Shown here: positions 37,082 through 45,265 of the stretch, one piece after another
Numbering within the stretch: position 1 is the stretch's first letter
Layout: each line of letters opens with the position of its first letter
Assembly (NCBI GenBank): GCA_937139495.1
Contig: CAKZQC010000042.1
Coordinates: 54,305-118,304 of the forward strand
DNA: 64,000 nucleotides
DNA from: an uncultured Saprospiraceae bacterium
GTDB taxonomy: Bacteria > Bacteroidota > Bacteroidia > Chitinophagales > Saprospiraceae
Direction of reading: 5' to 3'
Notes under the pieces: generated by a model
Database searches by the model: none
Seen by the model: the letters and a program-made list of their open reading frames with translations, nothing else
What the model was told of the DNA's origin: nothing
Made by a program: the position numbers and the translations under genes

Positions 37082-38035
37082 ATGAAAAATATACATTCTT
37101 ATCTACTAATAGCGGCGACTACCTTGTTTTTGAGTAGTTGTGTCAAAACTCGACTCGCAGGAACTTGGAAGACCAACGCCGACAAAAATAATACCGCAGC
37201 GGCTACATTCACATTTCGCTCCAATGGCACCCTCAAATATCAGATAGATGAAGAAGCTCCTCAATTAGATGCGTGGGAGTATGCCAAAAGAAAAAGACAA
37301 ATTACAATCAGTAGCCCTGATGCAGAAACCAAAAAATTTCAAATACACAATTTTACAGGATTGTATTTGCTAATGTCCGATGACGAAGATTCTTATGCAA
37401 TGATCAAGCAAATTGATGTCAAGTCTTTCAATTATCAGAGAGCAAACAAAAAATTGCGGGGTCAATGGAATCTGATTCCCTTGAAAGAAACAGAAGAACC
37501 TTCCGAGAGTGACTTTCAATTAACCTTATGGGACAACGGTGTATTCCAACAAATCATTAACGAAACTGCTGAACTTGGCACATGGTCATTGAGCGATGAT
37601 ACCAAAAGTATTCTTTTGGATTCAGAAGAAGGTAGCCAATCTTATGGTATTCAATTTTTGAAAAATGGAAATGTGGAACTCGAAGACGAATATGCTACTT
37701 ATAGCTTCGAGAAGGTTGCTAAAACTAAAAAAACGCCTTCCAACAAAAAAATAGAACGACGTATTGTAGGCGCTTGGACGTTTGAGACCATTGGCGAAGA
37801 AACCCTAGAAATAGATTATACACTTTACTTGCACAGTGATGGCAGTTTGCAAACATTTGAAGACCAAGAAGTCAGCAAATCGGGTCGATGGTATGTTTCA
37901 GAAGATGGTGGTTTCCTAGTATTGGAACATCAAGATGGTGTGGACAGCTATCCTATCGAAAAAATAAAAGCTCGCCAGCTTCGAATCAAAGATGAAATGC
38001 AAACGATTATTTTGAAAAAAATATCTAAGCTTTAA
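37082..38035 (+). CDS. Lipoprotein with three lipocalin-like repeats
   Basis: A 317-residue lipoprotein (LSSC lipobox). The mature part has three related units: LAGTWKTNADKN... (about 25), LRGQWNLIPLKE... (about 122) and IVGAWTFETIGE... (about 228), each about 100 residues and each rich in beta strands with a repeated FRSNGTLKY / LWDNGVFQQ / LHSDGSLQTF turn. The pattern fits three lipocalin-like barrels. Ligand unknown. It is co-directional with the epimerase-like gene upstream (10-base gap). Confidence 0.75.
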   Translation: MKNIHSYLLIAATTLFLSSCVKTRLAGTWKTNADKNNTAAATFTFRSNGTLKYQIDEEAPQLDAWEYAKRKRQITISSPDAETKKFQIHNFTGLYLLMSDDEDSYAMIKQIDVKSFNYQRANKKLRGQWNLIPLKETEEPSESDFQLTLWDNGVFQQIINETAELGTWSLSDDTKSILLDSEEGSQSYGIQFLKNGNVELEDEYATYSFEKVAKTKKTPSNKKIERRIVGAWTFETIGEETLEIDYTLYLHSDGSLQTFEDQEVSKSGRWYVSEDGGFLVLEHQDGVDSYPIEKIKARQLRIKDEMQTIILKKISKL

Positions 38036-38053
38036 AAATTAGTCTATAGTCTA

Positions 38054-38143
38054 AAAGTCAGAAGTCCAAAGTCGGAATTTTCACGCTCATACAGCATAGA
38101 AAATTTACAACTTTGGACTTTTTTACTTTGGACTTCTGACTTT
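38054..38143. terminator. 19-bp inverted repeat between convergent genes
   Basis: 38054-38072 (aaagtcagaagtccaaagt) is the exact inverse of 38125-38143, with a 52-base loop that contains a second partial copy (aactttggactttttt). It lies between the convergent stops at 38035 and 38148. Confidence 0.65.
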
Positions 38144-38147
38144 CTGC

Positions 38148-38825
38148 TTAATTCTCAAAAGCATATTGTACAATATTGGCTCCCATTTGCAGGGCTTCCA
38201 ATCGTTTTTCTTCTGGGTCATTGTGTACTTCTTGGTCTTCCCAACCATTACCCAAATCCGATTCGTAACTATAATAGCAAATCAATCGTCCTTCCCAAAT
38301 GAGTCCAAAACCCTGTGCTGGTTTTCCTTCGTGCTTGTGTATTTTGGGCAATCCAGTTTTGAAGTCATACTTACGATGGTAAATTTCATGTGTAAAAGGT
38401 AGCTCTACCCACTCCAATTCTGGAAAAACTTGCTTTATTGCCAATCGCACAAACGGATCCATACCAAAGTTGTCGTCAATATGCAGAAATCCACCTGCCA
38501 ACAAATACAACCGTAGATTTTCGGCATCGCTAGGCGAAAAAACAACATTACCATGCCCTGTCATGTATATAAATGGATAATCAAATATTTCTGCCGAGCC
38601 TACTTCTATTGTTTCGTAGAGTGGATCTATATTGGTATGTAGGTTTTTGTTGCAGAAGTTCGCTAAGTTTGGCAATGCCGTAGGATTGGAATACCAATCG
38701 CCACCGCCACTGTACTTCATCAACGCAAATTTTAGAGCAGGCTGATTACTAGCCGACTGAAAAGACCAGTTGAGGCTACTGGCTAGCAAAACAAAAATTA
38801 ATAGGCTATATTTCATAAGATTCAT
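38148..38825 (-). CDS. DUF4159 family protein
   Basis: A 225-residue exported protein of DUF4159, which has a glutamine-amidotransferase-like fold without known activity. It has a signal peptide (ATG at 38825, or 38816). Family features are FALMKYSGGGDWYSNPTALPNL, YPFIYMTGHGNV, LLAGGFLHIDDNFGMD and LPFTHEIYHRKYDF. Monocistronic; the inverted repeat at 38054-38143 lies downstream. Confidence 0.88.
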   Translation of the reverse strand: MNLMKYSLLIFVLLASSLNWSFQSASNQPALKFALMKYSGGGDWYSNPTALPNLANFCNKNLHTNIDPLYETIEVGSAEIFDYPFIYMTGHGNVVFSPSDAENLRLYLLAGGFLHIDDNFGMDPFVRLAIKQVFPELEWVELPFTHEIYHRKYDFKTGLPKIHKHEGKPAQGFGLIWEGRLICYYSYESDLGNGWEDQEVHNDPEEKRLEALQMGANIVQYAFEN

Positions 38826-38871
38826 TCATTTTAAGAGTGTGTCTAGAAGCTCTTTGTTCTCTAAAAATAGA

Positions 38872-38908
38872 AAATTCCTTGAAAGAAAAAGTATCTCTCA
38901 AGGAATTT
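38872..38908 (-). terminator. Intrinsic terminator after def
   Basis: Arm aaattccttga (38872-38882) pairs with tcaaggaattt (38898-38908). On the minus strand it is followed by a T-rich tract and lies 18 bases after the def stop. Confidence 0.8.
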
Positions 38909-38925
38909 AATGGTTCAATAACCAA

Positions 38926-39489
38926 CTACCTTCCAAAAATCATTTTGTAATTAGCAGAGGTCTCTCCTTTCTTTATTTTATCCAAGTGTTTCTTGACGAA
39001 TCGCTTTTTAAGTGGCTTCAGCAAATCAATAAACAAGACCCCTTCGAGGTGGTCATATTCATGCTGAATAACTCTAGCCGTAATTCCATCAAAGATTTTG
39101 TCTTTCAACTCAAATTTTTCGTTGTAATATTCTATCCTGATTTTCGGCGAGCGAATTACTTTTCCTCGTACATCAGGTATCGACAAACAACCTTCTTCAT
39201 AATCCCATTTCTTGCCTGATTCGTCAAGCATAATAGGGTTAATGAATACTTCTTTGACATATTCAGATGAAACTTCTTCTCTATCATCGTTGTCCAACTG
39301 AGCGGTATCCATCACAAACAAGCGAATAGATTTGCCGATTTGTGGTGCTGCCAAGCCCATACCTCTAGTATAGTACATGGTTTCAAACATATCCTCAATC
39401 AGCTTCGACAACTTCGGATAATCCGATTCAATCTCTTCTGTTTCTGCTCTCAATATTGGATGCCCATAGGCATAAACTGGTAATTTCAT
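38926..39489 (-). CDS. def: Peptide deformylase
   Basis: A metalloprotease-fold enzyme (187 residues) that removes the N-terminal formyl group from new proteins. All three motifs are present: GLAAPQIG (45-52), EGCLSIP with Cys101, and QHEYDHLEG with His143, Glu144 and His147. It starts at 39489, 31 bases downstream of ruvX, and the two plus nhaD may form one transcript. Confidence 0.96.
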   Translation of the reverse strand: MKLPVYAYGHPILRAETEEIESDYPKLSKLIEDMFETMYYTRGMGLAAPQIGKSIRLFVMDTAQLDNDDREEVSSEYVKEVFINPIMLDESGKKWDYEEGCLSIPDVRGKVIRSPKIRIEYYNEKFELKDKIFDGITARVIQHEYDHLEGVLFIDLLKPLKKRFVKKHLDKIKKGETSANYKMIFGR

Positions 39490-39520
39490 AACTTATATTA
39501 TTCCGATTGATTCTCTAATC

Positions 39521-39934
39521 TTAGTCCAAAAAGCCCATATATTCTTGTAGAATAATACAAGCACTTATTTGATCAATCAATCCTTTATCTTTTCTATCTT
39601 TTTTCTTTTTGACGGTCTTCCGAATGACTTCTTCTGCCATCTTGGAAGTATATCGCTCGTCTTGTCGTTCTATCTTAACGGCAGGATGCTTTTTGCTAAA
39701 TTTCTTGATAAACCCTCGGATATGATTGTCTAGCTCTGTCGTGCTGCCGTCCTTATGCGTGGGCAAACCAACTACTAAACATTCCACTTCTTCTGTCTGC
39801 AAGTATTTGTCCAGATAATCCAACAAATCGCTAGTAGCCACGGTATCCAGTGGACTAGCTATGATTTGCAAAAAATCTGTAGCAGCAATTCCTGTCCGTT
39901 TGCTACCATAATCAATAGCTAATACTCTAGCCAT
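39521..39934 (-). CDS. ruvX: YqgF/RuvX family Holliday-junction-like nuclease
   Basis: A 137-residue RNase H-fold protein, the YqgF family implicated in 16S rRNA 5'-end processing and Holliday junction resolution. Family motifs are present: LAIDYGSKRTGIA (5-17), ASPLDTVAT, VVGLPTHKDGS and KIERQDERYTSKMAE. It sits 2 bases downstream of nhaD and 31 upstream of def. Confidence 0.94.
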   Translation of the reverse strand: MARVLAIDYGSKRTGIAATDFLQIIASPLDTVATSDLLDYLDKYLQTEEVECLVVGLPTHKDGSTTELDNHIRGFIKKFSKKHPAVKIERQDERYTSKMAEEVIRKTVKKKKDRKDKGLIDQISACIILQEYMGFLD

Positions 39935-39936
39935 TC

Positions 39937-41283
39937 TTATGATACTTTAGTCAACTCATACAGACCCAAGAATACACCTGCTCCAGCAAAGAAACCAATT
40001 ATTGCTAGCCAAGCTATTTTTTTGAGATACCACATGAAGTCAATTTTCTCCATACCCATAGCTGCTACACCAGCTGCAGAACCAATAATAAGCATTGATC
40101 CTCCTGTACCAGCAGAATATGCCAAGAAGTGCCATAATTTATCATCTAATGGATGTGCTACCATATCATACATACCCATTGCAGCAGCAACCAATGGCAC
40201 GTTATCAATCAAGGCAGAACCTAACCCTAGTACCATAATTACAACATCTTGATTAGGAATGTTTTCATTCATAACATCAGCCAAAGCCTCCAATGTTCCC
40301 ATTGATTCCAAAGCGGCTACTGCCATCAAGATTCCTAAGAAGAATAAGATACTAGACATCTCAATTCTAGAAAGTGCATTGTGTGCAGAATAGTGGTGTT
40401 TTTCTTCAAATGTTTCGTCTGGGTGCAAGTACTCCGACACCAACCAAACAACACCCAAAGAAAGCATCATTCCAATATACGGAGGTAGGTGAGTCACCAC
40501 CTTGAAAATAGGTACAAATACCAATCCTAGTAGTCCTACTGCCAACATCAAATCACTCCCATTTACTTTTACTTCAGCACGTGGATCTACAGTTACTACT
40601 TCAGGAACAGTAATATTACCTTTCATATAGCCCATTCTAGACATAATAAAAGTAGGCACAATAGCACAAACAATAGAAGGCAATACTAAATGTGTCACCA
40701 AACCAGTAGTTGATACTTTGCCATTAATCCACAACATAGTAGTGGTCACATCACCAATTGGCGACCATGCACCACCTGCATTAGCAGCAATTACAGCCAA
40801 ACCAATGAAGTAAATACGCTCTTCTTTGACAGGAACTAACTTACGCAATAGCGAAACTAATACAATTGTACAAGCCAAGTTATCCAATGTTGCTGACAAG
40901 AAAAATGCTAATGGCGTTATTAACCATAACATCGTTGATTTTTTGGTCGTTTTGATTCGGTCAGTAATAGCCGAGAAACCTTTGTGCAAATCAATTAACT
41001 CTACAATGGTCATTGCTCCGATCAAGAAAATCAAAATCTCTGCTGTCTTACCAATGTGGTGCAACAAAATTGGAGACAAAATATGTTCGTAATAATCGTG
41101 TTCTTGTCCTGCTTCTGGATGCAAGTGATGTCCTACTGGCAAATCTACATGTCCTAAAGACACCAATGCCCAACAAATAGCTGCCATCATCAAGGCAGGA
41201 ACCGTTTTATCTAACTTAATCGGATGTTCAAATACGATGGCTAGATAACCAATAATAAAGGTAAGTATGACCGCTAATTCCAT
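39937..41283 (-). CDS. nhaD: NhaD-type Na+/H+ antiporter
   Basis: A membrane antiporter (448 residues) that exports sodium in exchange for protons. It has about twelve membrane segments. Family-specific stretches are LDNLACTIVLVSLLRKL, AVIAANAGGAWSPIGDVTTTMLW, and SALIDNVPLVAAAMGMYD, with NVPLV as a conserved transport motif. A histidine-rich loop (LPVGHHLHPEAGQEHDYYEH) is an extra. Presence fits a marine or salt-adapted host. Confidence 0.93.
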   Translation of the reverse strand: MELAVILTFIIGYLAIVFEHPIKLDKTVPALMMAAICWALVSLGHVDLPVGHHLHPEAGQEHDYYEHILSPILLHHIGKTAEILIFLIGAMTIVELIDLHKGFSAITDRIKTTKKSTMLWLITPLAFFLSATLDNLACTIVLVSLLRKLVPVKEERIYFIGLAVIAANAGGAWSPIGDVTTTMLWINGKVSTTGLVTHLVLPSIVCAIVPTFIMSRMGYMKGNITVPEVVTVDPRAEVKVNGSDLMLAVGLLGLVFVPIFKVVTHLPPYIGMMLSLGVVWLVSEYLHPDETFEEKHHYSAHNALSRIEMSSILFFLGILMAVAALESMGTLEALADVMNENIPNQDVVIMVLGLGSALIDNVPLVAAAMGMYDMVAHPLDDKLWHFLAYSAGTGGSMLIIGSAAGVAAMGMEKIDFMWYLKKIAWLAIIGFFAGAGVFLGLYELTKVS

Positions 41284-41407
41284 GACAGTGTTCGTCTTTT
41301 GTTTAGTATATTAATTTGAATTGTATATTTATGACACCTTATAAAATAATTTTAGGGGTATCACAGGGCTAAAATTACATAAATTGCCCTGATTCGCAAA
41401 TTTGTAA

Positions 41408-44400
41408 TTACTTTTTTTGTACTTCGGGCAATACTTTGTTGGTCTTTGTTGCTCCTAGCTTCTTCTTATCCCATTCTAAGACTTCTATTAGCAATTTTTC
41501 GAAAGCAGCATTTGTATTTTTCCACCATTCTACTGACCAAACATAAGTCGTCAAGTAAGCATTGCTTTGTAGTACCTGTATGCGATTCATCGCCAATTCA
41601 AAATCATATTTTCCTTGATACTGCAATCCACCATCACAAATAATTGCCAACGGCATTTGTTTATTTGCCTCAGGGCTAATAACTATATCCACCAATACGC
41701 CTTCTACCGACTGATTGAGCAGTATTCTGCTGCTGTCAATATAAGCAGAAAGATACCCGGCCATTGCCAACTGAAACGCGTTGGGTTTGGGCGTGGAGAC
41801 TTGGCTGAATGTTTCTACTGGCTCTTCCTCTTTGCTGTGCATTTCTTGCAGGTATTGATAACGTCTGCCTTGCTGTGCCAACATCCAAGCTAATAGACTA
41901 TCCTTATCTGCTTCTTTTTTGACTTTGCCCAACACAATCTGCTGATTTGCCAACTTGAGCAACTGCGTCCCTGTTTTCGCAGTTATCGTTTGGCTATTCT
42001 CTGTGATCACTAAATCAAACAGGGCTTTATTGCCGCCCAATACATTTTGGGCAACTTCTGGACTCATCATCACAATCGGAAAAATTTCTCCAAAGTGAGC
42101 CACACCCAACCACTCTACGATATTACGCAGGGATTTATTTTTGAATAACGGTGCTGCATTCGTCAACGTAATATCTTTTTCTTTCTTGATGCGTCGAATT
42201 TGCTTTGTTTGGCGCTCATAAGTCACATGCAGTGCCTTTTCGGCAATCTTCTGTTGTACGCCTTCCAAGTTTTCTTCATAAATGGCATACGGCAATGTTT
42301 TTTCAAATTCACCATTTGGCAAATCTGCGTTATAGTACTCCGATAACCAATGATGCAAATACCAACTGCGGAAACTATCCACCCAATTCGGATTATTGGT
42401 ATAAACCAATGCTTGTACTGCCTTTTGTGTTTCTTTGCTAATCGCCAACCAACTTTTTCGCCAATTGAAATAAGCATCGAAATCTTGCCATAGATTTTCG
42501 AGTTTCTGAAACTGCATACTCAATTTGAGCAAATACTTATTGTTGTTGTGCAATCCAGAATCCGAATCCGATACCTCATAAGCAACAGGTTCTTTCAGTA
42601 TTTGTGACTGATTGATAAAATCCGTCAACTCTTTCAGTAAGTTATTGAGTTTTTCTTGTTGTTCTCCAAATTGTTCGGGTAGTACTGCCGTTGGCAATAG
42701 TCCATCAACTTCGGCATCTATTGTTGGAGCTATCGTTGTTTTCCAATGACTCAATTTTGCCTTAAAATCTTCCAATTTCGACTCGATGGCTGCCAAGCTA
42801 TTTTCTTTCTGTATATCAGGCAATTCGATGGCAACATAATCTTGCTGCTGCTCATAATCGAATTTCAATTGAGCAAAATCTGCTAACAATTGTTCCTTTG
42901 CTGCTGCAATTTCTTGATATTTGCGAGAGAAAATACCCAAAAACTTCAATTTCGCATTTTGCAAGGTTGTTTGTTTATCAAAATTATCGCCATACAATTG
43001 CTCATACAAATTCAAATCATTGATAATCTTATTGAGCTGTTGCTCTAGATTATCCGCAAAATCAATACGCTCCAATTTGAGGAAACTCGCATAATCATCC
43101 AGCAGTGCCAAATGAGCATGATACAGCGTTTTGGTTTTGTGATGGCACAAATTAATCGCTGCATTTGCGGCTTCTCTACTTTTGGCTTGTGTTGCCACAG
43201 GCACAAAAAACCGACTGTTCAAAGCGTTCAGACCATGTGTCAATACATTAATTTGGCTGTAATGCTCGTAATGTTCTGCTAGCTCCGCTCCTACTATTTC
43301 TAGTTCGGTATGCGTAAACTCATAATAGCTAGTATCCAATTTTCTATTGAGCCATTGCTTTGGGCTGTTCTGCTGATGACGCAAAAACAAACCGACCAAT
43401 TCCGTCCAGTTTTTATCTTCAAAAATAGGAACACGTACCGCATCGTACGTTTGCTCTAGCTGTCGGCGAATATTTTGGTGCTTATTCAGTTTTTTGGAGT
43501 AGGTCGCACTGTCGTGCAACTTAATATTTTGAATAGATTCTGGCAGTTTTGCCAAACGCTCTATCAATTTTAGCTTATCCAAATCTTCCTCAAACAATTG
43601 GATAGCAGCCACTTTGTCTAACCCCAATTTTTCGAGATGAGACCGTATTTCGTTGGCGGAAGCCTGATAAGGCGACACGATCAAGGCATTGCCACCATCA
43701 ACCAGTACACTCGCCAATATATTCGCAATCGTATGCGTTTTGCCTGAACCTTCATTGCCTTCTACCACTACATGGTTTCCCTCAAAAAGGGTTCCCATCA
43801 ATTCATTTTGTTCTGAATTGCTTGGCATAGCCGCTATTTTGGTTTGCCAATGTATAGTGGGACGACCAACAATTGGAGTCGGCATTTTTTCATTCTGTTG
43901 TACCCCACTTGGCGACAAATGTCCCAATACCAAATGATAAAAAACACCTGTTTGCAAGGCAGCATAAGGGTTTGGGCAGGCTACTAAGTCTGTTCCTAAG
44001 TTAGGAGTTTTTTCTTCGGTTATGTCCCTTTCCGTTGTGGCAGCTATATTTTTTGTTGTTGGCTCTTCTTCCGAAGAATCTACAATTTGTTCTGTTGGTT
44101 CTGCGATTTCTTCATCTGAATCTATCGCTGTTTTAGAGATTTCTGTTTCGGTGTTCTCTATTTCAGCACTATTATCTTCGACGTTTTTATTCTCAGCGTT
44201 TTTATTTTCAGCGTTTTCTTCTTTTTGCTTTTTGAGATCAAAGTTTAGTCCTTCGGCAATTCGCTCACACACTTGCGTCACTACGGCTGGCGTAATATCA
44301 TTGATCAAACCAATTTCGTTTTCCCAATCCAGATTGAGCCGAGTGGTTAAGTAACTTTTCAAAATGCCGTTAATTTTGCCTTTGGCGTGTACCAAATCCA

Positions 44401-44815
44401 ATTTCCATTGGTCGGTTTCGTTGGGGACTTCTACCAAATTCACTTCCCAGAAAAATAAAGGTGCTGCTACTGGCTTCGCCAAATTGTAATCAGTAACCAC
44501 CACCATTGGATAACCAAAAGAAGTCGTTGCCTTCTGGTCTTGAAAAGCAGAAAAAGATTTCTTGATTTCTTTCAAAAAGCTTTGTTGGTCTTTATCTTTC
44601 GATTCATTGGACTGCAAGTCAATAATCAACTCCTTGGGTCCAGCTTTTTTATCGCTATTTCCCAATAAGTAATCTACTATTTCTTGGCTTAATCCTGCTC
44701 GTACTTTGTCAAGTATCGTGACATCAAGTGCTTGCTGATTGAGTGGCAAAATACTCAAATAGGGCAAGGCAATTGTATAAGATTGTGTATCGTTCTTTTT
44801 TATTTGGCTATCCAT
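41408..44815 (-). CDS. Degenerate SF1 (DNA2/NAM7-like) helicase with nuclease-like C-terminus
   Basis: A protein of about 1135 residues (the ATG at 44815; an ATG at 44917 would add 34 unlikely residues). The N-terminal part includes an acidic, repeated AENKN linker. The Walker A (EGNEGSGKTHTIAN, about 355) is intact and of DNA2/NAM7 type. The equivalent of motif II reads FDLVITENSQT instead of FDLVIFDEASQ, losing the Asp-Glu, and motif III reads LGKVKK instead of GDPKQ. The second RecA domain is missing. The C-terminal part (VDIVISPEANKQ ... AIICDGG ... YVWSVEWWKN) resembles the MTES_1575/Vsr-like nuclease domain, with the ECDG glutamate replaced by Ile. It may be a nucleotide-binding scaffold in defence or DNA repair. 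Confidence 0.7.
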   Translation of the reverse strand: MDSQIKKNDTQSYTIALPYLSILPLNQQALDVTILDKVRAGLSQEIVDYLLGNSDKKAGPKELIIDLQSNESKDKDQQSFLKEIKKSFSAFQDQKATTSFGYPMVVVTDYNLAKPVAAPLFFWEVNLVEVPNETDQWKLDLVHAKGKINGILKSYLTTRLNLDWENEIGLINDITPAVVTQVCERIAEGLNFDLKKQKEENAENKNAENKNVEDNSAEIENTETEISKTAIDSDEEIAEPTEQIVDSSEEEPTTKNIAATTERDITEEKTPNLGTDLVACPNPYAALQTGVFYHLVLGHLSPSGVQQNEKMPTPIVGRPTIHWQTKIAAMPSNSEQNELMGTLFEGNHVVVEGNEGSGKTHTIANILASVLVDGGNALIVSPYQASANEIRSHLEKLGLDKVAAIQLFEEDLDKLKLIERLAKLPESIQNIKLHDSATYSKKLNKHQNIRRQLEQTYDAVRVPIFEDKNWTELVGLFLRHQQNSPKQWLNRKLDTSYYEFTHTELEIVGAELAEHYEHYSQINVLTHGLNALNSRFFVPVATQAKSREAANAAINLCHHKTKTLYHAHLALLDDYASFLKLERIDFADNLEQQLNKIINDLNLYEQLYGDNFDKQTTLQNAKLKFLGIFSRKYQEIAAAKEQLLADFAQLKFDYEQQQDYVAIELPDIQKENSLAAIESKLEDFKAKLSHWKTTIAPTIDAEVDGLLPTAVLPEQFGEQQEKLNNLLKELTDFINQSQILKEPVAYEVSDSDSGLHNNNKYLLKLSMQFQKLENLWQDFDAYFNWRKSWLAISKETQKAVQALVYTNNPNWVDSFRSWYLHHWLSEYYNADLPNGEFEKTLPYAIYEENLEGVQQKIAEKALHVTYERQTKQIRRIKKEKDITLTNAAPLFKNKSLRNIVEWLGVAHFGEIFPIVMMSPEVAQNVLGGNKALFDLVITENSQTITAKTGTQLLKLANQQIVLGKVKKEADKDSLLAWMLAQQGRRYQYLQEMHSKEEEPVETFSQVSTPKPNAFQLAMAGYLSAYIDSSRILLNQSVEGVLVDIVISPEANKQMPLAIICDGGLQYQGKYDFELAMNRIQVLQSNAYLTTYVWSVEWWKNTNAAFEKLLIEVLEWDKKKLGATKTNKVLPEVQKK

Positions 44816-45036
44816 TTGGCGGATTTTTTTTATCGTTCTTTTTTTAATTTGCCAAATATACGCAATTGCGAGTAGAGTTTGGAGTTTCAGCCAGTTGTAG
44901 TTTTCACTAATTGTCATTAAAATCTAAAAAAGAAGCGTACCTCATTTTCAGAAGGCTATTAGAGGTTATTAAGTAAGCTAGAACAAGCATTTTTTGCTCG
45001 ATTTACAAATAGTTGTTGTATTTTTATGCAACAAAT

Positions 45037-45203
45037 TAGAGGTTATTACGAATAAAGTTGCATAGAGGTGGCGAGATAGATTTTTTTTGATTATCAAGGA
45101 AAGACGGAAATTCGTAGCCTTAGCTACGAAATTGAGTACTTGACGTAGAGAATCGAAAAAAGATATTTTCGTCGCCATGCGAATTTATTCGTAATAACCT
45201 CTA
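45037..45203. repeat. 167-bp inverted-repeat (MITE-like) element
   Basis: The ends are exact inverses over 20 bases (TAGAGGTTATTACGAATAAA at 45037-45056 with 45184-45203), and the match continues imperfectly to about 50 bases per side (GCAT...GGCGA...TTTTTTcGATT). The centre is itself a palindrome (aattcgtagc/gctacgaaatt, 45109-45132). The whole could fold into one long hairpin. It lies in the divergent promoter region between the helicase-like gene and recQ. No transposase is present; it may be a non-autonomous mobile element. Confidence 0.75.
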
Positions 45204-45206
45204 TTG

Positions 45207-45214
45207 TATCTTTA
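45207..45214 (+). promoter_or_regulatory. Possible -7 element for recQ just outside the repeat
   Basis: TATCTTTA matches TAnnTTTG in seven of eight positions and begins four bases outside the inverted-repeat element, 52 bases before the recQ start. Confidence 0.35.
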
Positions 45215-45265
45215 CCCCTTTTTGAATCTTCTTGTTGCATTTATTGACTACTAACTAATACTACT

